Source: an uncultured Prevotella sp. (lineage in GTDB: Bacteria; Bacteroidota; Bacteroidia; Bacteroidales; Bacteroidaceae). From it: a stretch of DNA of 26,315 bases. Shown piece by piece: positions 16,708 through 24,636 of the stretch. Below the pieces are notes generated by a model. It was not told the DNA's origin and ran no database searches. It saw only the letters and a program-made list of their open reading frames with translations. The DNA is taken from assembly GCA_900550035.1 (NCBI GenBank), contig URQS01000044.1, positions 1 through 26,315 of the forward strand, written 5' to 3'. The translations under genes and the position numbers were made by a program. Position 1 is the stretch's first letter. Every line of letters begins with the position of its first letter.

Positions 16708-17895
16708 TTACTTTATGATGCCCAGCTCGGTGAATACGCGCTTGAGAATCTGTACACCACGCTCAACCTGCTCTTCGGTGTGAGTGGCCATAAGGGCAAA
16801 ACGCACGAGAGTGTCCTGTGGAGCGCATGCCGGCGGAATAACCGGATTGATGAACACACCATACTCGAAAGCCTTGGCTGTAGCAAGGAATGTCTTGTCT
16901 ACGTCGTGTACGTAAAGCGGGATGATAGGACTCTCGGTCTCGCCGATTTCGAATCCCTCCTCCTTGAAGCGACGCAGAGCGTAACGTGTTACGTTCCACA
17001 GCTTCTCGATACGCTCTGGCTCCTTCTGGATGATGTGCAATGCCTCAAGAGCAGCGGCTGTGGCAGCCGGAGTGTTTGATGCACTGAAGATATATGTGCG
17101 GCATGTATGACGCAGATAGTTGATAGTATCCTTGTCGCCAGCGATAAAGCCACCGATACTTGCCATTGACTTAGAGAAGGTACCCATGATGAGGTCTACC
17201 TCGTCGGTCAGTCCGAAGTGGTCGCAAACGCCGCGTCCCTCCTTGCCGAATACGCCGAGACCATGAGCCTCGTCTACCATAATCGAGCAGTTGTACTTAT
17301 GCTTCAGTTCTACAATCTTAGGCAGATTGGCGAGGTCGCCCTCCATAGAGAACACACCGTCGACAACAATCAGTTTGATAGCTTCCTGCGGAAGGTTCTT
17401 GAGCACACGCTCGAGGTCTTCCATATCGTTGTGCTTGTAGTGCAACTGTGTAGCGAACGACAGACGGCGTCCATCGACGATGCTCGCATGGTCGCGGTCG
17501 TCGCAGATGATATAGTCGCCACGACCCACTACAACCGCCAATACGCCAGAGTTAACGAAGAAACCTGTCGAGAAACACAAAGTCTCGTCCTTGCCAACAT
17601 ATTCGGCGAGTTCCTTCTCAAGCTGTACGTGCAAGTCGAGTGTACCGTTAAGGAAGCGACTGCCGGCACATCCCGAACCATATTTGTCGAGAGCGGCCTT
17701 GGCTGCATCGATGATGCGCTGGTCGCCAGTGAGTCCGGTATATGCATTTGAGCCGAACATAAGCACCTTATGTCCACCCATCTCTACTTCTGTACCCTGC
17801 TTGCTCGTTATCTCACGGAAATAAGGATACACGCCTTCTGCCATATACTTCTGTGGAAGACGATAGCTCTTGTACTTTTCCTGTAATTGTCCCAT
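16708..17895 (-). CDS. spt: Serine palmitoyltransferase (sphingolipid biosynthesis)
   Basis: This 395-residue PLP-dependent enzyme belongs to the alpha-oxoamine synthase group. It condenses serine with a long acyl-CoA to form 3-ketodihydrosphingosine, the first step of bacterial sphingolipid synthesis. Residues near the N-terminus (GVYPYFREI, EVEMGGHKVLMFGSNAYTGL, GSRFLNGTLDLHVQLE) match the Bacteroides SPT type rather than 2-amino-3-ketobutyrate ligase. H136 (DHASIVDG), D208 (VDEAHG) and the PLP Lys K242 (GTFSKSMASIGG) are all present. Start ATG 17895 is preferred because relatives begin MGxLQEK. An in-frame ATG three codons upstream (17904) is possible. The leader carries a 20-nt duplication. 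The gene is divergent from a lipid kinase gene and ends in a long terminator hairpin. No threonine dehydrogenase gene is nearby, which also argues against the ligase. Confidence 0.88.
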   Translation of the reverse strand: MGQLQEKYKSYRLPQKYMAEGVYPYFREITSKQGTEVEMGGHKVLMFGSNAYTGLTGDQRIIDAAKAALDKYGSGCAGSRFLNGTLDLHVQLEKELAEYVGKDETLCFSTGFFVNSGVLAVVVGRGDYIICDDRDHASIVDGRRLSFATQLHYKHNDMEDLERVLKNLPQEAIKLIVVDGVFSMEGDLANLPKIVELKHKYNCSIMVDEAHGLGVFGKEGRGVCDHFGLTDEVDLIMGTFSKSMASIGGFIAGDKDTINYLRHTCRTYIFSASNTPAATAAALEALHIIQKEPERIEKLWNVTRYALRRFKEEGFEIGETESPIIPLYVHDVDKTFLATAKAFEYGVFINPVIPPACAPQDTLVRFALMATHTEEQVERGVQILKRVFTELGIIK

Positions 17896-17936
17896 CTTAT
17901 ACATTAAAAAAGGTATTCTTATACATTAAAAAAGGT
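17895..17936 (-). repeat. Perfect 20-nt tandem duplication in the spt leader
   Basis: TCTTATACATTAAAAAAGGT (plus strand) occurs at 17895-17914 and 17917-17936, a period of 22 nt. On the minus strand each copy contains ATGTATAAGA. The downstream copy runs into the spt ATG, and the upstream copy opens a short leader ORF. Confidence 0.97.
17897..17926 (-). other. Putative 9-codon upstream ORF in the spt leader
   Basis: The ATG in the upstream copy of the duplicated leader (17926) starts the frame MYKNTFFNV and stops with TAA at 17899-17897. One base separates that stop from the ATG of spt at 17895 (TAAGATG on the minus strand). This geometry is what termination-reinitiation coupling would use. 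Translation is not shown, and the ORF may be an accident of the duplication. Confidence 0.4.
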
Positions 17937-17968
17937 GTTAAATACCTCCATTTGTTTATTTCAGGCTG

Positions 17969-17976
17969 CAAAGTTA
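17969..17976 (-). promoter_or_regulatory. -7 promoter element for spt
   Basis: On the minus strand TAACTTTG matches TAnnTTTG exactly, preceded by a T-rich stretch. The predicted start is near 17963, giving a leader of about 68 nt that includes both copies of the 20-nt repeat. No clear TTTG is seen at the -33 position. Confidence 0.55.
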
Positions 17977-18069
17977 CAAAAAAGAACCTAAAAAAGGGTG
18001 CTTTTCTCAAGAAATGTGCTATTTTTAGATTTTTAATTGTCGAAATCCGTGCAAGAAACCAAAAATTAT

Positions 18070-18077
18070 TAATTTTG
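18070..18077 (+). promoter_or_regulatory. -7 promoter element for the lipid kinase operon
   Basis: TAATTTTG matches TAnnTTTG, 27 nt before the ATG at 18105. No TTTG is found 19-21 nt upstream, so the assignment rests on the -7 box and its position in the divergent intergenic region. Confidence 0.5.
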
Positions 18078-18104
18078 TAACAATAATTAATCTCAACAAC
18101 ACGT

Positions 18105-19133
18105 ATGAAGAAAAAAGCCGTTTTCGTAATAAACCTTATATCCGGCACATCAGACAAGGCTGCCATACCAGGGCTTATTGACCAATATCTCGACAAAACA
18201 AAGTTCGAATACGAGATTGCCATAACCCAATATGCAGGACACGCCTCAGAGATTGCAACCAAGGCAAAGGACGACGGCGTTGACGTTGTTGTAGCCGTAG
18301 GAGGCGACGGAACAGTCAATGAGGTGGCACGAGCTATTGTACACTCCAACACCGCCTTGGGCATAATACCATGCGGTTCGGGCAACGGACTGGCACGCCA
18401 TCTGCTCTTGCCGCTCAATGTACGCAAGGCCATCGACGTAATAAACAGAAACGAAGTGCGCCAGCTCGACTACGGTATCATCAACGACTATCCCTTCTTC
18501 TGCACATGCGGTATGGGATTTGACGCCTTCGTAAGCATGAAGTTTGCCGAGGCGGGCAAGCGCGGACCTATCACTTATGTAGAGAATGTGCTGCGCGAGG
18601 GACTGAAATACAAGCCCGAGACATACACCATCGAGGACGATAACGGTACGCTTCAGTACAAGGCGTTCCTTATCTCGTGCGCCAATGCGTCGCAGTATGG
18701 CAACAATGCATACATAGCACCGCAAGCATCGATGAGCGACGGACTGATGGACGTTATCATAATGGAACCGTTTGACGTGTTCGAAGCTCCGCAGATAAGC
18801 ATCGAGATGTTCAGCAAGACACTCGACAAGAACTCGAAGATAAAGACGTTCCGCACACGACACCTGCACATTCACCGCGACAAGCCGGGCGTGATACACT
18901 ACGACGGCGACCCAGTAATGACTGGTGCCGACATAGACATCGAACTGAAGCCGAAGGGAATAAACATTATCGTGAACACAATGGCCGACCGCAGCGAACG
19001 ACAGCCCAATGCTCTGCAAAACGCTGCCGCCGAACTGTTTAACGAAATAAACGAAATACGTGACGGCATAGCCCAAAGCCGACGCAAGTTTCAGCAATGG
19101 AGCAAGGCAATACAAAAAAGGCTGAACATCTGA
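18105..19133 (+). CDS. Diacylglycerol/sphingoid-base kinase-fold lipid kinase
   Basis: This 342-residue cytoplasmic or peripheral membrane kinase has the DAGK catalytic domain: VINLISGTS near the N-terminus, the nucleotide-binding VVAVGGDGTVNEVA (about 63-76) and IIPCGSGNGLARHL (about 87-100). The C-terminal beta-sandwich of the YegS/DgkB type follows, with GFDAFVSMKFAEAGKRGP, YIAPQASMSDGLMDVI and the substrate-side Asp in HYDGDP. Such enzymes phosphorylate diacylglycerol, undecaprenol-like lipids or sphingoid bases. The divergent spt gene 200 bp away points to a dihydrosphingosine or ceramide as substrate, by inference from context. trmN6 starts 25 nt downstream, so this gene heads a probable three-gene operon. 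The last about 50 residues are basic and helical. No membrane helix is evident. Confidence 0.88.
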   Translation: MKKKAVFVINLISGTSDKAAIPGLIDQYLDKTKFEYEIAITQYAGHASEIATKAKDDGVDVVVAVGGDGTVNEVARAIVHSNTALGIIPCGSGNGLARHLLLPLNVRKAIDVINRNEVRQLDYGIINDYPFFCTCGMGFDAFVSMKFAEAGKRGPITYVENVLREGLKYKPETYTIEDDNGTLQYKAFLISCANASQYGNNAYIAPQASMSDGLMDVIIMEPFDVFEAPQISIEMFSKTLDKNSKIKTFRTRHLHIHRDKPGVIHYDGDPVMTGADIDIELKPKGINIIVNTMADRSERQPNALQNAAAELFNEINEIRDGIAQSRRKFQQWSKAIQKRLNI

Positions 19134-19158
19134 AATACGTGTATATTCTGACCCAACA

Positions 19159-19869
19159 ATGAGCAGCAAAGGATTCACATTCAAGCAATTTGACATACAG
19201 CACGACAGGTGTGCCATGAAGGTTGGCACCGACGGTGTGCTACTCGGTGCATGGGCTAATGGCGGACAGCGTATACTCGACATAGGCACCGGCACTGCTC
19301 TGATAGCATTGATGATGGCACAGCGATGTGCTGATGCTGCCATCACGGGCGTAGACATCGACCACGACGCTGTGCAGCAGGCACGCGACAACGTGAACCG
19401 CACGCCTTTTGCCGACCGAATAGGCATTATAGAATCACCCGTGCAAAATCTCACCGCCGAAACTCACGGACAATTCGACGCCATCGTTTGCAATCCTCCA
19501 TTCTTCACCGACTCGCTAAAGAATCCCAATCAGCAGCGAGCAGTGGCACGACATACCGACACCCTACCCTACCGCCAACTGTTTCAGACAGTGGCACGGC
19601 TACTGAGCGCCGACGGCGAATTCAGCGCTGTCATACCAAGCGACTGCCTCAGCGCCTTCAGCGCAGAAGCTTATATCGCCAACCTGACACTGTCGAGACG
19701 ATGCGACATACGCACCACACAACGCAAACAGCCCAAACGCTGCCTTGTGGCTTTCCGCCACGCCTCGTGCCAGCACGAGTTCTGCGCCGAAGAACATTGC
19801 CTGCAAGAAGCTGACGGCAGCCGATCGGAATGGTATCAACAGTTGACTTCTGACTTTTACATAAAATAA
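19159..19869 (+). CDS. trmN6: tRNA1(Val) (adenine(37)-N6)-methyltransferase
   Basis: This 236-residue class I methyltransferase has the family N-terminus FTFKQFDIQHDRCAMKVGTDGVLLGAW. It is followed by the SAM loop ILDIGTGTALIAL (about 39-51), VDIDHDAV and the catalytic NPPFF (about 111-115), which marks base N6-adenine methylation. The N-terminal signature separates TrmN6/YfiC from HemK and other NPPF enzymes. It modifies A37 of tRNA1(Val) by homology. It starts 25 nt after the lipid kinase stop and ends 23 nt before the hybrid regulator start, so all three may share one transcript. Lengths and motifs are intact. Confidence 0.9.
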   Translation: MSSKGFTFKQFDIQHDRCAMKVGTDGVLLGAWANGGQRILDIGTGTALIALMMAQRCADAAITGVDIDHDAVQQARDNVNRTPFADRIGIIESPVQNLTAETHGQFDAIVCNPPFFTDSLKNPNQQRAVARHTDTLPYRQLFQTVARLLSADGEFSAVIPSDCLSAFSAEAYIANLTLSRRCDIRTTQRKQPKRCLVAFRHASCQHEFCAEEHCLQEADGSRSEWYQQLTSDFYIK

Positions 19870-19892
19870 CCTTTACAACGGGACTTTTGACA

Positions 19893-22800
19893 ATGAGACA
19901 TATATTAACCTTCCTTATTTGTATAGTGTGCAGTCTGACGGCACACGCACAAAACATATACTTCAACCACCTGACACCAGCCAACGGACTGTCGCAAATA
20001 TCGGTAAACAGCGTGTTTGCCGACAAGGGAGGTACGATATGGATGGCAACACGTATGGGACTCGACTGCTACGACGGCAACTCCATACATGTATATAGCT
20101 ACGATGCAAACAACCCACACTCTTTATTCTGCAACAACGTGCGCCAGGTAGTTGGCGACGGCAACCATACCATTTACCTGTCATGCTCGGAAGGCGTGGC
20201 AAGCCTCGACGTGCACACACTGCGCTTCACCACTCTACACTGCAGCGGCAATATGTCGATATGCTACAGCGACGCTCTGTACATGTCGGACAAGAACATA
20301 ATATATCGCACCACCGACAAAGGCAAGACAAAGAAGCTATACGCACGCCTGCCGGCTTGCGAAACAGTGGCTACGATGACTATGGACAGCCGCAAACGAC
20401 TGTGGATAGGCACCGTGAGCGGCGGATTGTACCTCCTGCAAGGCGGCAAGCTGAAACATGTCATCAACGATGCACACATAACGACAATATACGAGGACTC
20501 GCGCCATAATATATGGGTGGGCAGCTGGTACAACGGATTGTGGACTATTGCACCCAACGGCAAGACGACAAACGTCAAGGCTGGATCGTGGCTTATAAGC
20601 AACTTTGTACGTACATTCTGCGAAGACCTGCAAGGCAACATGTGGATAGGCACCTACCACGGACTGATAAGATACAACCCCACCAACGGACAACACCGTC
20701 TGTTCACAGCCGACGGCCAGGTGGGCAGCCTTACCAACTCAAGTATATGGAGCATCATACGCGACCAGCAGGGCACATTGTGGATAGGCACCTACTTCGG
20801 CGGCGTCAATTATGTCAACCCAGAATACGAAATATTCACACGCTATCGTGCCTCGACCCGACAGAAGGGCGCACTCAGCTTCCCCGTAGTGGGAAGTATG
20901 ACCGAGGACGCAAGCGGACGCTTATGGATTAGCACTGAGGGCGGCGGACTGAACATATACGACCGCAAGACCCAAGAGTTCAGCCGATTCAGCGGTATTC
21001 CTACAGCCAACATCAAGGCACTGCACTTCGACCGCCGACGCAACACGATGTGGGTAGGCTCGCACCTCGACGGACTCTATCGTGTAGACCTGGCTTCGGG
21101 ACGCGTCAGCAACTACCGACACATACGCAACGACCGTACGTCGCTGCCCGATGACATTGTGCGCGACATAATAGAATACAACGGACGCATAATCATAGCC
21201 ACACAGAACGGTGTGGCTTCAATCAATCCCGACGAGAAGGGCAAAACACACTTTACACGCATACTGCCCGACAAGCAGCTGCTGGCTGTTCCAAGCCTGT
21301 GCATCGACCGCCACAACCAGTTGTGGATAGCCACCGACGGCAACGGCGTATACCGCTACGACCTGCGCACCGGCCGACACACCCACTTCGTACATAAGAC
21401 TGGCGACACCACCACAATCAGCAACAACTACGTATGCCACATCACCAACGACCGCCTGGGACGTGTATGGCTGTCGACAGCAAGTGGCAACATCAATATG
21501 TACGACGAGGCTAAAGGACGCTTTACATCGTACGGTGCTGCCGACGGACTCAAGGGCGACGGCGTATATGCCGCCACACCATCGTCGCTCGACAAATACA
21601 GCATGCTGCTCATCACTAACCACGGCTTTGCTGTGCTCAACACTCGCACACGCGAGATACGCAACTACGACTGTGCCGTAGGCATTCCGCTCGAATCAAT
21701 CAACGAGAAGGGTCTGTACGTGACACACGACGGCAAAGTGCTCATTGGCGGCATAGACGGCATGGTGATGTTCGACGAGCGCGACCTATACAAGACAACT
21801 GCTCCATACCGCTTAGGATTCAGCCAGCTGTACGTCAACGGCAAGGAGATTGAACCCGACGACGGAACTGACATTCTCAAATACGACCTGCGATACACCA
21901 AGGAACTGACCCTGGATCACGACCAGACGGTGTTCAGCGTGGAATATTTCACCACCAACTTCGTCAAGGCTAACGACCGTCCGGTAGAGTTCCGCCTCAA
22001 AGGACTTTCAAACCAGTGGATTCCTGCACGCCAAAAGATACTGTCGTTCAGCGGTCTGCCATCAGGAACATACACCCTCGAACTGCGATGTCCTGACAGC
22101 GACATAGCCACAGCAAGCCTCAAGATACGCATTCTGCCACCTTGGTACCTGTCATGGTGGGCGTATATTATATATATAATGTGTATCGGTGCTGCCGTTT
22201 GGTGGCTCACGCTCGAATACCGCGACCGCATACGCCTCGCCGAATCGCTCAAGTTTGAGAAACAGCGCGTACGCGACATTGAGGAGCAGAACCAGTCGAA
22301 ACTGCGCTTCTTCTTCAACGTGTCGCACGAGATACGCACTCCGCTCACGGTGATAATCAGCCTGGCTGACTCGCTGATAAAGGAAATGAAGTGCACGGGC
22401 GACACACGCAACAAGCTGACAGGCATATACCGCAACTGCAACCAGCTGCGCAGCCTCATCTCCGAACTGCTCGACTTCCGTAAGCAGGAGCAGGGGCACA
22501 CCCACATACACGCACGCCACGCCGACATGTCGGCTCTGCTGCGCAACACTGCCACACTCTACACCGAGTATACATTGGGCAAGGACATCACGCTGCAAAT
22601 CGAAGTGCCCGACCAGATGCTTATGTGGTTCGACCCGAAACAGATGCAGAAGGTGGTGAGCAATCTCGTGTCGAATGCCATCAAGCACACACCGCAGGGC
22701 GGAATGGTGACCATTGCTGCCCATGCCGACGACACTCATGCCATTATAACAGTGAGCGACAACGGTTCGGGCATTGCCAAGGAGGATCTGCCGCATCTGT

Positions 22801-23891
22801 TCAGCCGATTCTATCAGGCTCGCAACATCGAAACTGTAGCCGATATAGGCACCGGCATCGGACTCAACCTCACAAAGGGTATTGTCGACATGCACCATGG
22901 CACTATCGAGGTGGCATCGGAGCAGGGCAAGGGAACCAAGTTCACCATAACACTGCCAACCCGGCGCGATGCCTTCGCACCCGAAGAGACTACCGACGAA
23001 CCGATGCGCTCCGACAGCATCAAGCAACTGACACCTGCCACCGACAACGCTGCAACGGGCCATGACACAGCCGGAGACAATACAAACAACGTCCCTGAGG
23101 GCCACGACGAGCGTCCGATAATACTCATCGTTGAGGACAATGACGACATCCGACAGCTGCTCTCAACACTCTTCGCACCACTATACCGTACACGTACGGC
23201 TGTAGACGGAGCCGAGGCACTGGAGATGATTGGCGACGAAATGCCAGACATCATACTGAGCGACGTGATGATGCCTAACATCGACGGACTGGAACTGTGC
23301 AAGACTATAAAGCACGACTTCACCACTTGTCATATACCAGTGGTGCTGCTGACAGCGCGCACGGCTGTAGAGAAGAAGCTGGAGGGCTTGAAGACGGGTG
23401 CAGACGACTACGTTACAAAGCCGTTCAACAACGACGTGCTCGTGTCGCGATGCAACAACCTAATCAACATGCGCCGTCTGCTGCAGCGCAAGTTCAGCCA
23501 GCATCCACACCACGAGGCTGACATGCTCGCCACCAACCCTATGGACAAGGACCTGCTCGACCGTGCCATGGTCATCATCGACCGCTACTACTCCGACTCG
23601 GAGTTCAGCGTAGATACATTCGCAAGGGAAATTGGCATGTCGCGCACCGCTTTCTTCAACAAGTGGAAGAACCTTACGGGCGAGACACCAAAGAGCTTTA
23701 TACTCAATCTCAGACTGCGCAAGGCTGCCGATATGCTGCGCGAACGTCACGACCTGAGCATAGCCGAGGTGAGCTACGCCAACGGATTCTCGTCGCCACG
23801 CTACTTCTGCAAGTGCTTCAAGGACACATATAAGATTCAGCCGTCGGCATATCGCAATGCCGACAGCCAACAACCGGAAAAACCGGAATAA
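19893..23891 (+). CDS. Hybrid two-component system regulator (propeller-Y_Y_Y-HisKA-HATPase-REC-AraC)
   Basis: This 1332-residue one-polypeptide sensor-regulator starts at ATG 19893. A TTG two codons upstream is unlikely. The signal peptide covers residues 1-22 (ends TAHAQ). A periplasmic two-bladed propeller follows (about 23-680) with many reg_prop repeats, such as GTIWMATRMGLDCYDG, RLWIGTVSGGLYLL and NMWIGTYHGLIRYN. A Y_Y_Y domain (about 680-748) and one membrane helix (about 751-775) come next. The histidine kinase has H812 in VSHEIRTPLT, with ATP motifs NLVSNAIKHT, DNGSGI (about 955) and GTGIGLNL (about 986). The receiver has D1124 in ILSDVMMPN, and a C-terminal AraC-type HTH covers about 1235-1328. 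Such HTCS proteins sense oligosaccharides and activate glycan-utilization loci. No susCD pair is in the window, but an orphan promoter lies downstream at 24478. Confidence 0.96.
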   Translation: MRHILTFLICIVCSLTAHAQNIYFNHLTPANGLSQISVNSVFADKGGTIWMATRMGLDCYDGNSIHVYSYDANNPHSLFCNNVRQVVGDGNHTIYLSCSEGVASLDVHTLRFTTLHCSGNMSICYSDALYMSDKNIIYRTTDKGKTKKLYARLPACETVATMTMDSRKRLWIGTVSGGLYLLQGGKLKHVINDAHITTIYEDSRHNIWVGSWYNGLWTIAPNGKTTNVKAGSWLISNFVRTFCEDLQGNMWIGTYHGLIRYNPTNGQHRLFTADGQVGSLTNSSIWSIIRDQQGTLWIGTYFGGVNYVNPEYEIFTRYRASTRQKGALSFPVVGSMTEDASGRLWISTEGGGLNIYDRKTQEFSRFSGIPTANIKALHFDRRRNTMWVGSHLDGLYRVDLASGRVSNYRHIRNDRTSLPDDIVRDIIEYNGRIIIATQNGVASINPDEKGKTHFTRILPDKQLLAVPSLCIDRHNQLWIATDGNGVYRYDLRTGRHTHFVHKTGDTTTISNNYVCHITNDRLGRVWLSTASGNINMYDEAKGRFTSYGAADGLKGDGVYAATPSSLDKYSMLLITNHGFAVLNTRTREIRNYDCAVGIPLESINEKGLYVTHDGKVLIGGIDGMVMFDERDLYKTTAPYRLGFSQLYVNGKEIEPDDGTDILKYDLRYTKELTLDHDQTVFSVEYFTTNFVKANDRPVEFRLKGLSNQWIPARQKILSFSGLPSGTYTLELRCPDSDIATASLKIRILPPWYLSWWAYIIYIMCIGAAVWWLTLEYRDRIRLAESLKFEKQRVRDIEEQNQSKLRFFFNVSHEIRTPLTVIISLADSLIKEMKCTGDTRNKLTGIYRNCNQLRSLISELLDFRKQEQGHTHIHARHADMSALLRNTATLYTEYTLGKDITLQIEVPDQMLMWFDPKQMQKVVSNLVSNAIKHTPQGGMVTIAAHADDTHAIITVSDNGSGIAKEDLPHLFSRFYQARNIETVADIGTGIGLNLTKGIVDMHHGTIEVASEQGKGTKFTITLPTRRDAFAPEETTDEPMRSDSIKQLTPATDNAATGHDTAGDNTNNVPEGHDERPIILIVEDNDDIRQLLSTLFAPLYRTRTAVDGAEALEMIGDEMPDIILSDVMMPNIDGLELCKTIKHDFTTCHIPVVLLTARTAVEKKLEGLKTGADDYVTKPFNNDVLVSRCNNLINMRRLLQRKFSQHPHHEADMLATNPMDKDLLDRAMVIIDRYYSDSEFSVDTFAREIGMSRTAFFNKWKNLTGETPKSFILNLRLRKAADMLRERHDLSIAEVSYANGFSSPRYFCKCFKDTYKIQPSAYRNADSQQPEKPE

Positions 23892-23896
23892 AAACG

Positions 23897-23928
23897 TGCG
23901 TCGGACTGAAACTTGAAATTCCGACGCA
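23897..23928 (+). other. Perfect 9-bp inverted repeat after the hybrid regulator
   Basis: TGCGTCGGA (23897-23905) pairs with TCCGACGCA (23920-23928) around a 14-nt loop, 5 nt after the stop codon. There is no T-run, so it may be an mRNA 3'-end stabiliser or part of a double termination signal with the hairpin that follows. Confidence 0.6.
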
Positions 23929-23939
23929 AATATAAGACA

Positions 23940-24009
23940 AGCAGTAAAAAAGTGTTACAAATCAAAATATCATTCTAGAGATTTGCAACACTGTTTTACT
24001 GCTTTTTTT
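23940..24009 (+). terminator. Strong intrinsic terminator of the lipid kinase-trmN6-regulator operon
   Basis: A 23-bp stem (23941-23963 with 23980-24002) has only two mismatches (for example GCAGTAAAA pairing with TTTTACTGC at the base), a 16-nt loop and seven T residues directly after. Confidence 0.92.
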
Positions 24010-24036
24010 ATGCTCATTAAACAAGCTCAGACCTAA

Positions 24037-24137
24037 AATGTAGCCCTTTCATCCTCCAAATGTAGTCCCTTTGCATTGCAAATGGACTACATTTGCTGTA
24101 CAAAAGGACTCCCGTTGGAGTGCAAAAGGGCTACATT
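24037..24137. repeat. Five-unit 22-nt repeat array in inverted arrangement
   Basis: Units related to TGnnnTGCAAAAGGGCTACATT occur three times in direct orientation (24072-24093, 24094-24115, 24116-24137) and twice inverted (24059-24080, 24037-24058). The two groups meet head-to-head at TTTGCATTGCAAA. The outer units form a perfect pair (AATGTAGCCCTTT with AAAGGGCTACATT). The two inner units form an 18-bp hairpin with one mismatch. It has no coding frame of note and looks like an intergenic mobile or REP-like repeat. Confidence 0.85.
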
Positions 24138-24477
24138 TACAACAAAATAGAAACGTCGCAGGCTAACTATCACTATATGCATTGGCTTACAACCTATATA
24201 AACCACTGTATATCAAACGAATAAGTAAAAAACGCTCAAAACTCAAGAATTTCGCACCAAGAAATTTCTCGTGCGTTCAACTCATAGTATTGAGCGACAA
24301 AAAATGCAAATATTGTATTTCAAGGAGCGAATACGCTCAAGAACGATTTATAAGAATGGTGGTAGCATATATCATTTGTGACACATTCGCAATATTAACA
24401 CCTACAAAATCATACACACGGCTACACAATAGACAATTCTTAAAATGAAGATTAATTAAAAATATATGCCCAGATTT
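24138..24477. other. Intergenic stretch without a convincing gene
   Basis: This AT-rich region lies between the repeat array and the promoter at 24478. The longest open frame (88 codons from a TTG at 24182) has no good start signal and no recognisable domain. The only structure seen is the set of pairing segments at 24233-24341. A decayed gene cannot be excluded. Confidence 0.5.
24233..24341 (+). other. Possible structured RNA with alternative pairings
   Basis: CGCTCAA (24233-24239) can pair with TTGAGCG (24290-24296), enclosing an inner stem CGCAC (24253-24257) with GTGCG (24271-24275). The same TTGAGCG can instead pair with CGCTCAA at 24334-24340. That last segment can also fold with GAGCG (24325-24329) as a small hairpin with loop AATA. 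No known RNA family is recognised. Confidence 0.3.
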
Positions 24478-24508
24478 TTTGCTTCTTATATAACATTTTG
24501 TATATTTG
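24478..24508 (+). promoter_or_regulatory. Orphan Bacteroidota-type promoter pointing into the IS66 element
   Basis: TTTG (24478-24481), a 19-nt spacer and TATATTTG (24501-24508) form an exact consensus promoter. The predicted transcript starts near 24514, and the IS end lies about 120 nt further on with no gene in between. Confidence 0.7.
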
Positions 24509-24636
24509 CATTACGATAAAGCCAAGAAAAGCAATATCCAAATGCTGCAACGTGAGCACATACATATCCAACGCTAACTTATCTAAAACCTAAAAGTAAA
24601 AAAACAGAAAAAGCAACGGAACACAGAGTTCAATTT
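24509..24636 (+). other. Truncated leader between the orphan promoter and the IS66 end
   Basis: This purine- and A-rich leader (for example CTAAAACCTAAAAGTAAAAA near 24584) looks like the 5' untranslated region that precedes many Bacteroidota genes, including SusC-type genes. Only an 11-codon frame starting at 24542 is seen. The gene it served was probably separated by the IS insertion at 24637. Confidence 0.45.

Noticed and set aside
16708..17895. 2-amino-3-ketobutyrate CoA ligase (kbl) as the identity of the PLP enzyme
   Set aside because: The N-terminal sequence follows the Bacteroides serine palmitoyltransferase pattern, and no threonine dehydrogenase gene is adjacent.
18246..19454. Minus-strand open frame of 402 codons over the lipid kinase and trmN6
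   Set aside because: Both plus-strand genes carry clear motifs, and the antisense frame crosses their boundary without any sign of a real gene.
22152..23105. Minus-strand open frame of 317 codons inside the hybrid regulator
   Set aside because: It lies opposite the kinase domain, which has all catalytic motifs in the plus frame. No independent protein features are seen.
24037..24137. CRISPR array
   Set aside because: The 22-nt units abut without spacers, diverge from each other and occur in both orientations. No cas gene is present.
24182..24448. 88-codon open frame in the gene-free stretch
   Set aside because: It begins with TTG, has no promoter or RBS at the right distance, shows low-complexity basic composition and overlaps possible RNA stems.
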